From an uncultured Bacteroidales bacterium (GTDB taxonomy: Bacteria > Bacteroidota > Bacteroidia > Bacteroidales > Bacteroidaceae): 60,437 nt of DNA. Location: contig CALZJF010000011.1 of the NCBI GenBank assembly GCA_945787885.1, positions 1 through 60,437 on the forward strand, given 5' to 3'. Both the position numbers and the translations under genes were made by a program. Below the pieces are notes generated by a model that searched no databases, was not told where the DNA came from, and saw nothing but the letters and a program-made list of their open reading frames with translations. Positions 1 to 10,015 of this stretch are shown here, piece after piece (the stretch's first letter is position 1; the number at the start of each line of letters is the position of its first letter).

Positions 1-64
1 TGAAGACATCCAAGTAAAACAGAAACACTGCCTTGCATTGAAAACTAATTGATAGCACCTACCT
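1..64 (+). repeat. Partial copy 1 of the ~190-bp TIR element
   Basis: The right half of the dispersed element, ending with the terminal inverted repeat around CTAATTGATAGCACCTACCT. It matches the right part of the copy at 31419-31608 in the same orientation. The window starts inside it, so the left half is missing. It lies about 80 bp upstream of tamB. Confidence 0.85.
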
Positions 65-146
65 ATATACAATAAGAGAGATTGAAAAGACTTTTTCCCG
101 ATTATAACTGGCAGCTACGGATTTCCGCCTAACCCCATCCGAACGT

Positions 147-3100
147 ATGAAACGCGCATATAGAAGAATCCTCAAGACCGCGGGCATCATCTGCCTGACA
201 CCTCCCGTCCTTCTGAGCCTGCTCTGCCTGCTGCTCTATCTGCCGCCCGTGCAGCGGTGGGCCATCAATCGTGCCGGTGAGGAGCTTTCAGCAACATTAG
301 GGCTGAAAGTCAGTGTGGAAGAAGTGGCGGTGACCCCATTCTTTGACTTGCAAATAGCCGGTCTGACTGCAATCGACGTGGCAGGCGATACGATATTGCG
401 AGCAGAAAGACTGACATTCGATGTTCCCCTACGCCCCATTTTGCAGCAGCAGAAGGTCGTCGTGAGCGACTTCCTGCTTGAAGGCACGCGCATGAACACT
501 AAAACCCTGATACCCGACTGCCAGATTCGCGGTCGGGTAAAGTCGTTGTCGGCCTGGGTCGATGGAGTGGCGTGGGCCGAGCAGCTGGTAAATATCCGCC
601 GTGCCGCCCTCGATGGAGCCGATTTGCGCATTACGCTGGCCGACACGGCTGAGAAAGATACGACGTCGACATCAGTGGCATGGAAGATCCTTGCCGATGA
701 GGCACGCATCACGCATTCCAGAGTGCAACTCTCGCTGCCCCCCGATTCTGCGAATCAGCTGCTTTATGGCGATTTCGCCATAGGCGATGCCCGGGCACGT
801 CAGGGACTTTTCGATATTGGAGCGTCCTACTATGCCGTGCAGCATTTCAGCATAGCCAAGGGGCGTGCCGTTTTGGGAAATTTCTCTGCGCTCCAGACCG
901 ACACGTTGGCGAACATCGCCCGTCTCGACCTCGCTGCCGACTCCATCTCCTGCGATTCCCTGTTGCAAGCGAAAGCCCTTCTGCGCACTTTGGCTGTCAG
1001 CGAAGAACACTACGGCATACGCATTGATGATGCCCACGGACGTATCCTGACCGACACCTGCGGACTCCGCCTGCCCGACTTCGTCATTCTCACTCCCCAC
1101 TCGCGTCTTGGCGCGCAAGCCTCCGTCGATTGGAGTTCACTGGAGGCAGACGGCATGGGCCATCTCCAGCTTCGCCTGCAAGCCGTCTGTGGGCGGGCTG
1201 ATATGGCAGCCATCAGTCAGCAACTCGTACGTCAAGGTGTACTGGAACGCAGCCTGCTCCGCCATCCCGCCGTGGCGCAGTTGCTCCGTTCTGACGTTCT
1301 TGCCGATGTTTCGCTGCGTGGCAACCGCCGTTGCCTCACGGTCGATACCTTCGAGCTGCGCCTGCCGCGCCTCCTTTCTCTTCGTGCAACGGCTACCGCG
1401 CGCGATGATGCTGACCGCATCGAAGCCCACATCCTTGCCGGCGCATGGGGAGGCACCCTCGCCGCACGGGCAAAGGCCATTCTTTCGCAGGAGAAATATG
1501 AAGCGGCGGGCTATGCCAACCGCCTCCCACTGGCACGCCTCGTCCCCACGCTGCCCATCGGGCCTCTCACGGGCAAGGTGAAAGTGGCGGGGAGTGGCTT
1601 CGACCCCCTCTCTCCGCGTACGGTGATGCAGGCCGATGTCGCGTTGGAGGCTTTGAATGTGGCCGACTATCGCTTGCATCATCTCGCTGCCAACGCCACC
1701 ATTCAGCACGGACGGGCAGCGGGCAGCATGGATGTTGCCAGCAGTGTGGGCAATGTCTGCGGAACGTTCGATGCCAATCTGAGCGGAGGCTATGCTGCCA
1801 CTGCCAGTGTCGAGGCAGACAGCCTGGATTTGCAGCGTCTAGCAGGGACCGAAAAGCCCATCTTCCTCCACACGAAAGCCTGCCTTTCGGGCTCCGCCAC
1901 ACGCAGTTTCTCCCAGTTCGCAGCAGATGGAAGCCTGACGCAGACTTATATCGAGACCAACGAGCGTTCGACGATGTTTCGCGATGTCAGCTTCCAAGCT
2001 GCTTCTGCTGCTGATTCCACCTGGGCTGCCATTCATACGGGCGACCTCGCCCTGCAGTTCTCCTCTGCTGCCAACTGGCAGGTGCTGAACCGCCATACGC
2101 AGACTTTCCTGGCAGAAGCCACGCGGCAACTCTCGGCAAAGCGATTGGAGAACGACACCTTGCGGCATCTCCTCCCGGAACTCGTGCTGGATTTGCAGGC
2201 AGGGCGCGATAATCCTGTAATCAAGTACCTTGCCTTCAAAGGCACTGACCTTGCGGGCATCGACCTCCATCTGCGCACGAATGCCACCGAGGGGCTGCAT
2301 GGGTATGCCCGTCTCGGCACGATTGCTACGTCATCACTTCAGCTCGACACCGTCTATTCCGTCATCTCCCACGATAGCGTGGGCATCAATTTCCACACCA
2401 CCTTCCATAATTACAAACGCTCGAACCCCCACCGTTTTACGGCGGTGATGGATGCCAGCATACAGGAGGAGCAGGCTGCTGCCGCACTGACTTTTACCGA
2501 TGAGCGGGGCAGAAAGGGCATCGACCTCGCCTTGGAGGCGGAAATGATGAAGGGCGACGACGAGTCGGAGCAGGGATTCCGCTTCAGCATTCATCCCGAA
2601 ACCCCCATCATTGCCTATCGCCATTTCAAAATCAACAGCGACAATGCCATCAGCATCAACCGTCAGGGCATGATTCATGCCGACGTGCGCTTGGTGGACG
2701 ACGCCGGCATGGGGCTCTCCATCTATGGCGAACCCACCGAAGACAATCAGAACGACATCACCCTCTCACTGTCGTCCATAGATTTGTCGGCACTCAGCGA
2801 AGTCTTGCCCTATTTGCCCCAGTTGGGCGGCATGGCAGAAGGCGATTTCCACGTCATTGAGCAGCACGGCGACTCCATCGGTCTGTCAGCCATGGGCAGC
2901 GTCTCTGTGCGCGACTTGAGCTACGAGGGGCATCACATTGGCAATGTCGGCACGGAAGTGGTCTATCTGCCCAAGTCGGGGGGAGAGCATTATGCCGATG
3001 CCTTCATATCTTTCGACGATCAGGATGTGGGCAGCATTTCCGCCGTCTATCACGATCAGGATGGCAGCTATCAGGGCGACGTCGCCCTCACGGATTTCCC

Positions 3101-4640
3101 CTTGGCTCCCATCAATGTCTTCCTGGAAGAGGCAGGCTTCGGGCTTCGCGGCTTGGCTTCGGGCAATCTGAGTCTGGCCGGCGACAGTCAGCGCCCGAGG
3201 TTGAGCGGTACGATTGACCTCAACGATGCCCATTTCTATAGCCCCGTCTATGGCGTGGACTTCCTGATGGACGAACGCCCGCTGACGTTTGCTGATTCTC
3301 GCCTGCATTTCAAGGACTATCTGTTGAAGTCCGGCAATACGGACCTGCGCGTGAATGGCGACATCGACTTTGCTGATTTGGAAGACATACGTCTTGACTT
3401 CCGACTTCGAGCCTCCGACTTCGAACTCATCAATGCGCGCCGCAACAACAACTCGCTCGTCTATGGAAAAGTGCTGGCGGACTTCGATGGCTCAGCGCAG
3501 GGAACGCTGTCAAACATGGTAGTCCGTGGCAATTTGGATGTGCTCTCCGGCACGGATGCCACTTATCTGCTCAGCAATTCCCCCTTGACGGTGGAGGATC
3601 GCTTGTCAGACCTCGTCACATTTGTCAGCTTTGAGGATTCCACGGCAAGCGTTGCGCCTGAAGAAGCCTCTGCCGACATGGCTATCGACATGTCGCTCGA
3701 CATCAATATCTCGCAGGGTGCCAAATTCCACTGCTTCCTCTCGCGCAATGGCGAGAGCTACGTGGATATTCGTGGTGGCGGCGACCTCACCTTCCGCATG
3801 ACTCCGCAGGGCGTGATGCGTCTGACGGGCAATTATACCATTGAGGAGGGCGAAATGAAATATGAGCTCCCCGTCATTCCCCTCAAGACCTTCCGCCTGG
3901 AGCAAGGCAGCTATGTGGAGTTCACTGGCGATATGCTGAATCCGCGCCTGTCTATCCGTGCAACGGAGGCTACGAAGGCGACGGTGACAGAGAACGATGT
4001 GCAGCGGAAGGTGAATTTCAACGTCGGCGTAGAGATTTCGCGGACGCTGATGGACATGGGGCTCGCCTTCACCATAGAAGCTCCCGAAGACCTCAGCGTG
4101 CAGAACGAACTGATGGCGATGAGTGCTGAAGACCGCAATAAGACGGCGGTGGCACTCCTTGCCACGGGTATGTACGTCACTGACAATCTTGCCGGAGGTT
4201 TCAAAGCCTCGAATGCGCTCAACGCCTTCTTGCAAAGCGAGATTCAGAACATTGCGGGAAAAGCCCTGCAGACCATCGACCTTTCGTTTGGCATGGAGAA
4301 CGGCACTTCTGCTACGGGCGGCACGACGACGGACTATTCCTTCCAGTTCTCCAAACGTTTCCTTGACGACCGCATCAGCGTGAAGATCGGTGGTAGCGTG
4401 CAGACGGGAGCCGACGCACAAAATTCTGCCGCATCATTCATTGATAATATCAGCTTGGAGTATCGGCTCGACAATTCCGGCACGCGCTATGTGCGTATCT
4501 TCTACGACCGCGAGGCGCACGACCCGCTCGAAGGCTCGATGATGAATACGGGAGCCGGTATGGTGCTACGCCGAAAGACCGACCGGCTTAGCGAACTCTT
4601 CATCTTTAGGCGTAATAAAAAGAAAAATGAACAACCATGA
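147..4640 (+). CDS. tamB: TamB-like translocation and assembly module protein
   Basis: A 1497-residue inner-membrane-anchored periplasmic protein. A hydrophobic segment at about residues 12-35 follows a basic start, then a very long beta-rich region with few motifs, and the C-terminal 350 residues resemble the TamB (DUF490) domain. Family members bridge inner and outer membrane and work with an Omp85 partner in envelope biogenesis or lipid transport; that role is inferred here from family and context. The length fits Bacteroidetes TamB. The stop codon overlaps the next start (ATGA, 4637-4640), so it is translationally coupled to the tamL-type gene. No clear -7 box was found upstream; a partial dispersed repeat ends at 64. 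Confidence 0.9.
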   Translation: MKRAYRRILKTAGIICLTPPVLLSLLCLLLYLPPVQRWAINRAGEELSATLGLKVSVEEVAVTPFFDLQIAGLTAIDVAGDTILRAERLTFDVPLRPILQQQKVVVSDFLLEGTRMNTKTLIPDCQIRGRVKSLSAWVDGVAWAEQLVNIRRAALDGADLRITLADTAEKDTTSTSVAWKILADEARITHSRVQLSLPPDSANQLLYGDFAIGDARARQGLFDIGASYYAVQHFSIAKGRAVLGNFSALQTDTLANIARLDLAADSISCDSLLQAKALLRTLAVSEEHYGIRIDDAHGRILTDTCGLRLPDFVILTPHSRLGAQASVDWSSLEADGMGHLQLRLQAVCGRADMAAISQQLVRQGVLERSLLRHPAVAQLLRSDVLADVSLRGNRRCLTVDTFELRLPRLLSLRATATARDDADRIEAHILAGAWGGTLAARAKAILSQEKYEAAGYANRLPLARLVPTLPIGPLTGKVKVAGSGFDPLSPRTVMQADVALEALNVADYRLHHLAANATIQHGRAAGSMDVASSVGNVCGTFDANLSGGYAATASVEADSLDLQRLAGTEKPIFLHTKACLSGSATRSFSQFAADGSLTQTYIETNERSTMFRDVSFQAASAADSTWAAIHTGDLALQFSSAANWQVLNRHTQTFLAEATRQLSAKRLENDTLRHLLPELVLDLQAGRDNPVIKYLAFKGTDLAGIDLHLRTNATEGLHGYARLGTIATSSLQLDTVYSVISHDSVGINFHTTFHNYKRSNPHRFTAVMDASIQEEQAAAALTFTDERGRKGIDLALEAEMMKGDDESEQGFRFSIHPETPIIAYRHFKINSDNAISINRQGMIHADVRLVDDAGMGLSIYGEPTEDNQNDITLSLSSIDLSALSEVLPYLPQLGGMAEGDFHVIEQHGDSIGLSAMGSVSVRDLSYEGHHIGNVGTEVVYLPKSGGEHYADAFISFDDQDVGSISAVYHDQDGSYQGDVALTDFPLAPINVFLEEAGFGLRGLASGNLSLAGDSQRPRLSGTIDLNDAHFYSPVYGVDFLMDERPLTFADSRLHFKDYLLKSGNTDLRVNGDIDFADLEDIRLDFRLRASDFELINARRNNNSLVYGKVLADFDGSAQGTLSNMVVRGNLDVLSGTDATYLLSNSPLTVEDRLSDLVTFVSFEDSTASVAPEEASADMAIDMSLDINISQGAKFHCFLSRNGESYVDIRGGGDLTFRMTPQGVMRLTGNYTIEEGEMKYELPVIPLKTFRLEQGSYVEFTGDMLNPRLSIRATEATKATVTENDVQRKVNFNVGVEISRTLMDMGLAFTIEAPEDLSVQNELMAMSAEDRNKTAVALLATGMYVTDNLAGGFKASNALNAFLQSEIQNIAGKALQTIDLSFGMENGTSATGGTTTDYSFQFSKRFLDDRISVKIGGSVQTGADAQNSAASFIDNISLEYRLDNSGTRYVRIFYDREAHDPLEGSMMNTGAGMVLRRKTDRLSELFIFRRNKKKNEQP

Positions 4641-7048
4641 GAACTCTTTTCCTCTTCATCATACTCGCCGTTGCTGTCTTCCTCGCAGGTTGCTCTACGA
4701 CGGAAAAGATTGACGATGAAGAATTGCTCTACGTGGGTATAAAATCCACCAACTATCAGCGTCCTCCATCTGAATCGTGGGCGGCCGACACTGCGCGGCT
4801 GATGGATGCCCGGGCGCTTCAAGCGGAGCGGAAGCGTGAGGAGACTGCATTTCAGACGGTCAAGGCAGAGGTGGATGCAGCATTGGCCTATGCGCCCAAT
4901 GGTTCCATCTTTGGCAGTTCTTCCCTTACCCAGCCTTTCAAGCTTCGCCTGCGCATCTACAATCGTTTCGCCGACAGCAAGAGCCGGTTCGGACGTTGGA
5001 TGTTCCGGCATTTCAGCGAGGCTCCCGTGCTGGTTTCTACCGTCGCCCCCGACACGCGTGTGAAGGTGGCCGAGAACACTCTGCATAACTACGGCTTCTT
5101 CCGCGGCAGGGTGAGCTACTCAATCGTCAAGGGAAAACGCCCGAAGACGGCACGAATAGCCTACGATATCTCTACGGGCCCCCTCTTCGCGCTTGACAGT
5201 GTAGAATATCGCTCCTTCGGTTTCGAGCAAGACTCCCTTCTGCGCCAGCATGCTGCCCAGTCTTTGCTGCACGGCGGCGATGCTTTCTCCGTCATCAATC
5301 TGAGCGGCGAGCAGGAGCGCATGGGCAATCTCCTCCGCGAGAATGGCTATTACTATTGGAGCCCAGCCTACACCACTTTCCAGGCCGACACGCTCATGCG
5401 GCGCGGCAGTGTGCAGCTGCGCGTATTGCCTAAGGCGGGCGTAGAATCGGCAGCACAGCGCCCGTGGTACATCGGCGACACCTATATAAATATACGCGAC
5501 GCGCGCGCGATGGCTGCTGACTCTGCCGCCAAGTTCAATACGCTGCGCTCCCGACGTGGCACCACTTATACATGGATGGGCAAAGACATTCCCCTCAAGC
5601 CTCGTCTCTGGCGATCTGCCATCATGCACCGAAAGGGGGAACGCTATTCGCTGACCGACCAGCAGGCTACGGTCTCGAAACTCTCCGCCTTGGGCATCTT
5701 CTCAGGTCTTGATGTGAACTACATTCCCCGTGATACGACAGCCTCCTGCGATACGCTCGATTTGTATATCAACACTGTCATGTCGAAGCCCTACGACTCC
5801 TCGTTCGAGGTGAACGCCACGCTCAAATCCAATCAGCAGATAGGTCCGGGCGTGAAATATGAGTTGGCGAAGCGCAATGCCTTCCGCGGCGGCGAGACGG
5901 TGTCGTGGAATATCTTCGGCAGCTATGAATGGCAGTTCGGCCGTCATCGCAATGGCGGCAATTCGATGCTCAACAGTTTTGAAGTGGGCTCTTCGCTCAA
6001 CTTCGAGCTCCCTCGTTTTGCCTTCCCCTTCGTCTCGAAGCGCCGTTTGCGCTTTCCCGCCACCACGCATTTCACCATCGAGAGCAACCTGAAGAATCGT
6101 TCGGGCTTCTTCCGCATTCTCGATTTGGGCGGAAGCGTCGTCTATAACTGGCAGCCGCGTAGTCGTGCTCATGCCGCAGGCCGCGGTTCCATGCGCCACG
6201 AATGGACGCTCCTCGACCTCAGCTATTATAAATTGCTGAGCACGACGGCGGCGTTCGATTCCATCAGTGCGGCGAACCCAGCCCTCTATGCCACGATGCG
6301 CAATGTCTTCGTGCCTTCCATGAGCTATTCCTTCACCTACGCTTCCCCCACTGCCGACCCTCATCCTCTCTGGCTGCAAGGTACGGTGAAGGAGGCGGGC
6401 AATCTGACCGACGGGCTCCACTGTCTCTTCTTCCCACATCACGATTCTGCCACGCCGCGGCGAATCCTCAGCAGTCGGTTTGCCCAGTTCGTCAAGGCCA
6501 CGGCAGAGGTTCACTATACGCGCACGCTGAGTCCGCGTTTCAAACTTGCATCGAGGGCGTTTGCAGGCGTCATTTTCAATTATGGCGGTAATGAGTCAGC
6601 CCCTTACGCCGAGCAGTTCTACATCGGCGGAGCCAATTCCGTCCGCGCCTTCACTGTCCGGACGGCAGGCCCCGGCTCATATCGCTCGCCCAACTCCAAG
6701 TATGCCTACATCGACCAGACGGGCGACTTCAAGCTGGAGGCGAATGTGGAACTGCGTGCTAAGATTTTCGGCGGTCTTCATGGCGCTGCCTTCCTCGATG
6801 CCGGCAACATCTGGCTGATGAAGCGCGATGCCCTGCGCCCGGGTGCCGAGCTTTCCGCGCGCAATCTTCGCCACATAGCCCTTGGCACGGGTGCCGGTGT
6901 GCGCTACGACCTTGATTTCCTCGTCCTGCGTTTCGATGTAGGCATAGGTCTTCATGCGCCTTACTCCACCTCTCGCTCGGGCTTCTACAATTTCGAGCGT
7001 TTCCGCGATGGCGTGGCGTATCATTTCGCCATTGGCTATCCCTTCTGA
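4637..7048 (+). CDS. tamL: Omp85-family lipoprotein TamL (BamA/TamA-like)
   Basis: An 803-residue outer-membrane protein of the BamA/TamA superfamily. The N-terminus is a lipoprotein signal with lipobox LAGC (cysteine at about residue 19), which separates Bacteroidetes TamL from non-lipidated TamA. POTRA-like sequence follows, and the second half is the 16-strand barrel type, with the conserved barrel region around residues 655-700 (FYIGGANSVRAF) and a C-terminus ending in an aromatic residue (GYPF). It overlaps tamB by four bases, so the pair forms one operon and should act together. A strong terminator follows at 7112. Confidence 0.9.
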   Translation: MRTLFLFIILAVAVFLAGCSTTEKIDDEELLYVGIKSTNYQRPPSESWAADTARLMDARALQAERKREETAFQTVKAEVDAALAYAPNGSIFGSSSLTQPFKLRLRIYNRFADSKSRFGRWMFRHFSEAPVLVSTVAPDTRVKVAENTLHNYGFFRGRVSYSIVKGKRPKTARIAYDISTGPLFALDSVEYRSFGFEQDSLLRQHAAQSLLHGGDAFSVINLSGEQERMGNLLRENGYYYWSPAYTTFQADTLMRRGSVQLRVLPKAGVESAAQRPWYIGDTYINIRDARAMAADSAAKFNTLRSRRGTTYTWMGKDIPLKPRLWRSAIMHRKGERYSLTDQQATVSKLSALGIFSGLDVNYIPRDTTASCDTLDLYINTVMSKPYDSSFEVNATLKSNQQIGPGVKYELAKRNAFRGGETVSWNIFGSYEWQFGRHRNGGNSMLNSFEVGSSLNFELPRFAFPFVSKRRLRFPATTHFTIESNLKNRSGFFRILDLGGSVVYNWQPRSRAHAAGRGSMRHEWTLLDLSYYKLLSTTAAFDSISAANPALYATMRNVFVPSMSYSFTYASPTADPHPLWLQGTVKEAGNLTDGLHCLFFPHHDSATPRRILSSRFAQFVKATAEVHYTRTLSPRFKLASRAFAGVIFNYGGNESAPYAEQFYIGGANSVRAFTVRTAGPGSYRSPNSKYAYIDQTGDFKLEANVELRAKIFGGLHGAAFLDAGNIWLMKRDALRPGAELSARNLRHIALGTGAGVRYDLDFLVLRFDVGIGLHAPYSTSRSGFYNFERFRDGVAYHFAIGYPF

Positions 7049-7111
7049 ACAGCCTGCCTCGCCCCGTCTCTCGTGCTTTCCAGTCTTGATTTGCACGCTT
7101 GTGTATAAAGA

Positions 7112-7158
7112 AAGAGTCCCCCCTTCGCGTCGTTTCAGTCTCGAAGGGGGGGCTCTTT
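7112..7158 (+). terminator. Rho-independent terminator after tamB-tamL
   Basis: A 16-bp stem (AAGAGTCCCCCCTTCG pairs with CGAAGGGGGGGCTCTT) is followed directly by a T run. It closes the tamB-tamL operon. The remaining 330 bp up to the next gene show no convincing coding or structured sequence. Confidence 0.85.
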
Positions 7159-7494
7159 TTTTCCCGTGCGTGCTGCGAGTGCTACTGCCATGTAGGTGGT
7201 GAATAGGCAGGACGGTAAGTCGCAAAAATATCAGCTGGGGATTTGCCTGATACGATAGACGGACTGCCGATGGCATTCATACGCCAACTCGAATTTGCAT
7301 GTGAGGCAAAGGCACGATGTCCTTTGCGAGCAGGAGTTTCTTGTGCGAAAAAGATAGTTTTCGCAGAGTAATTCGCGGACTGCGAGTCTGCATGGTTCCC
7401 GTCCGTCTTGTCGAATGTCTGCAGAGGCATCCGAAGCCAGGGTTGCGCACGTGGCTCTGTCTCTCTGCCTTTTGCCAGCTTCGTCAAGCTCCCA

Positions 7495-8757
7495 TTAGTT
7501 TCGCAGGCAAGCTATGGGGACGACATAGACACCGTCAGGACGTTGATAGGCATATCTGCCTACTCCGGTTAATACCATTTTGAATGCGGGGCTTTTCATC
7601 TTAGTCGTGTCGATGATGTCTGCCAGTCTTATAAGCGTCTTCGCCCCTTCCTCTATCAGTTTTTCACCTCCCAGCTTTATCTCGATAAGGCCGTATGAGC
7701 CGTTTCGGAGATGCACGACGGCATCGCACTCAATCCCATTCTTATCCCTGTAATGGAAAACGCTGCCGTCTATTGACTCGGCATAGATTCTGAGGTCACG
7801 CACGCATAGTGTCTCGAACATGAGTCCCATCGTTTCTAAGTCGTTAGTCAGGTCATTCGGTCCCAATCCTAAGGCTGCCGTTCCGATGCTGGGATCGATG
7901 TAATAGCGGGTATCGCTCGTTCTGATGGCTGTCTTGCTGCGTATGTTGGGATTCCACGCGGGCATATCCTCGATGACGAATGTTCTTTTCAGGGCTTTGA
8001 TGTATTCGTAAATGGTATTGTCTGATACTTCGCTGCTTTCATTGGATTTTATATCGGCAAGAATCGTTCCGACGCTGACTCCTGCTCCCTGATGCCGTGC
8101 GTATGATTTCATAAGCAGTCGAACTCGCAGGGGGTCTCTCGATATGCCGTCAACGCGCGATACATCAGAATCTGTGACGACATCGAAATAGTCAAATGCT
8201 TGTCCGAGAGCATCCTTGTCTGGCAAGTCGATGGCTCCCGGCCACCCTCCGCGGCATATCAGGAATGCCAGTTGGTCAATATCCATCAGGCTCTCTCCTT
8301 CAATTTCGTCAGGACTGCTGAATAGAGCTGCCAAGCTCACTTCGCCATTTGACTCTCCGGATTCAAACAGAGACATCGGTCGCATCAGGAGTTTTGCAAA
8401 TCTGCCAACTCCTGAGTGTATGATGTCGGAGGTTTGCGGAGGCACGCTGCTGCCAGTCAGTATAAACTGCCCCATGCTTCCTGCGTGGTCAACGTCGAAT
8501 CTTACGGCATCCCAGATGGTAGGTGCCGTCTGCCATTCGTCCAGCAATCTTGGGCGTTCCCCTTTGAGTAGGCGTTTGATGTTGATATTGGCTATTTTGA
8601 TGACCTCAGGGTCTGCCATATATAACACACTCGCAGCTTGCTGCTCAGCAGTAGTGGTCTTTCCGCACCATTTTGCACCTTCAATCAGTACTGCTCCCTT
8701 TCGTTGCAAACGTGCTTGCAGCATCTCATCGACAATTCTTCGCTTGTATTTTTTCAT
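7495..8757 (-). CDS. AAA-family ATPase with DUF4143 C-terminus
   Basis: A 420-residue ATPase of the AAA_14/DUF4143 family. The P-loop is at residues 27-35 (GAKWCGKTT). A DUF4143-type region with a nuclease-like stretch (CDAVVHLRNGSYGLIEIKLG) lies near the C-terminus. These proteins are widespread in Bacteroidales and their biological role is not known; some are suspected to belong to defence or mobile modules. I chose the start at 8757 (MKKYKRR) because a Bacteroidetes promoter occupies 8787-8817; an in-frame upstream ATG at 8832 would begin before that promoter. It stands alone, with a 23-nt tandem repeat just upstream of its promoter. Confidence 0.85.
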   Translation of the reverse strand: MKKYKRRIVDEMLQARLQRKGAVLIEGAKWCGKTTTAEQQAASVLYMADPEVIKIANINIKRLLKGERPRLLDEWQTAPTIWDAVRFDVDHAGSMGQFILTGSSVPPQTSDIIHSGVGRFAKLLMRPMSLFESGESNGEVSLAALFSSPDEIEGESLMDIDQLAFLICRGGWPGAIDLPDKDALGQAFDYFDVVTDSDVSRVDGISRDPLRVRLLMKSYARHQGAGVSVGTILADIKSNESSEVSDNTIYEYIKALKRTFVIEDMPAWNPNIRSKTAIRTSDTRYYIDPSIGTAALGLGPNDLTNDLETMGLMFETLCVRDLRIYAESIDGSVFHYRDKNGIECDAVVHLRNGSYGLIEIKLGGEKLIEEGAKTLIRLADIIDTTKMKSPAFKMVLTGVGRYAYQRPDGVYVVPIACLRN

Positions 8758-8786
8758 AACAGTATGGTGTTGTTTTCTTCGCCATG

Positions 8787-8817
8787 CAAAGATATGAATA
8801 TCAGCCGAATCGGCAAA
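8787..8817 (-). promoter_or_regulatory. Bacteroidetes-type promoter for the ATPase gene
   Basis: On the minus strand a -33 TTTG and a -7 TATCTTTG are separated by 19 bp. Predicted transcription starts about 20-25 nt before the ATG at 8757. Confidence 0.65.
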
Positions 8818-8829
8818 ATTTTTCAGGGG

Positions 8830-8921
8830 CATTTGGGAATTTGGCGCGTTTTCATTTGGGAATTTGGCGGATTTTCATTTGGGAATTTGGCGCGTTTTCG
8901 TTTGGGAATTTGGCGGATTCC
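8830..8921. repeat. Four 23-nt tandem repeats (GGGAATTTGGCG core)
   Basis: Four consecutive 23-nt units begin CATTTGGGAATTTGGCG (CG in the last). Units 1 and 3 end CGTTTT; units 2 and 4 have GATTTT/GATTCC. The alternation suggests a 46-nt pair was duplicated. The block starts 13 bp upstream of the ATPase promoter. Minus-strand reading gives a repetitive open frame that I do not regard as a gene. Confidence 0.9.
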
Positions 8922-9250
8922 TCCCGTATGCTTATATGGCATGGCTGGGATTGATGGGGCTTGGGCTGCTGCGTATGTGGCTGTATTCATGAGAGGAAGA
9001 GCGGTGGAGGCGGCGAACAGGCTTTTTGGCCTCTCTTTACTGCTGGTGAGCGCAGAATCTATGTCGGGCGGGCTCTCGGCACTGGCGGAATGTTTCCTGG
9101 AAATGGCGGAATGGCTGCCTAATACAGTCGTTCCCCAGAGCGTCGCAGGCGTTTTTGACGTTTCCGGCAGGTTTCTTCCCCCACTTTTGGCTGCAAAATG
9201 GTTGTGTTTACCGTTTTTTCGAGATTTTCGACGGCTGTTTTGCCCGCAAG

Positions 9251-9340
9251 GTGACCATTTAGAGGGGGCAAAGTGGCCACTTGGAGGGGGAGAAGTGACC
9301 ACTTGGAGGGCAAAACTGACCACTTGCGAGGGGCAGCCTC
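9251..9340 (+). repeat. 22-nt-unit modular repeat, locus A
   Basis: About four units of 21-22 nt of the form GTGACCACTTGGAGGGGG..AA, followed by a tail (ACTTGCGAGGGGCAGCCTCT) resembling the tails of the related loci at 21.9, 30.9, 40.0 and 50.9 kb. It lies in the 785-bp gap between the ATPase and the tRNA. Nothing else recognisable was found in that gap apart from the 23-nt repeats and promoters. Confidence 0.8.
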
Positions 9341-9488
9341 TGCGTGGCGGGAGAGATTGCGCCTGCCATGCTGGGAAAATGGGGGGCGTTTTTAGCTCAA
9401 ATGGCGTGATTTTTCAAACCTGACCCGTCAAAATCATGAAAACGACACTGTTTTTAGGCTCCGAAATGCACTTTTTGCCGCCGCCCAC

Positions 9489-9519
9489 TTGCAGGTTTCA
9501 AAAAGCAGCAGTACTTTTG
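9489..9519 (+). promoter_or_regulatory. Promoter for tRNA-Thr
   Basis: TTGC at 9489-9492, 19 bp, then TACTTTTG at 9512-9519, a full match to the Bacteroidetes -7 consensus. The tRNA begins 24 bp further on. Confidence 0.75.
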
Positions 9520-9542
9520 CACTCGGTTACTGAAACCAAGCT

Positions 9543-9615
<73 letters not shown>

Positions 9616-9622
9616 CACTTTC

Positions 9623-9659
9623 AAAGGTCCGCAGCCTCATCGGCTTGCGGACCTTTTTT
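9623..9659 (+). terminator. Terminator after tRNA-Thr
   Basis: The stem AAGGTCCGCA pairs with TTGCGGACCTT and is followed by TTTTTTG. The 350 bp from here to corA contain only a weak inverted repeat (TAGGAAGAGC near 9794 and GCTCTTCCTA near 9870). Confidence 0.85.
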
Positions 9660-10015
9660 GATGGGTTTCGCTTGCGGCTCTCTAAGCCCCTGCGATTTTC
9701 CTTGAATAATTGCGGTGGAAGGAAAGTTTCCACCAGTTACTTAATCAATTTCTAATGGACGACTATCACGCGGAAACCCTGGTTTGCCACGTATAGGAAG
9801 AGCCCCCACATTTCCATTTCTCCCCAAAAAGGCTCAGCACTGTTCCCTTCTCTGCATTTTTCCGCAGGTGCGCTCTTCCTATTCCTTCAAGACACTCTGA
9901 TATCCTGACTTCCACCACATGCTCCCCGTTTTGTTTCTTTAGGAGCCAGGAAGTCTTCCCCACGTCAGATGGTCTTGAACGTGTCTTGTCATTCTAAACA
10001 TCGAGGAAGAACAGC

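Noticed and set aside
8823-9323. A 166-residue minus-strand frame with repetitive C-terminus
   Set aside because: Its sequence is a translation of the 23-nt and 22-nt tandem repeats; unit lengths are not multiples of three and composition is not protein-like.
9766-9963. A 65-residue minus-strand frame between tRNA-Thr and corA
   Set aside because: No promoter, ribosome site or recognisable family; it may be chance in a region of weak inverted repeats.
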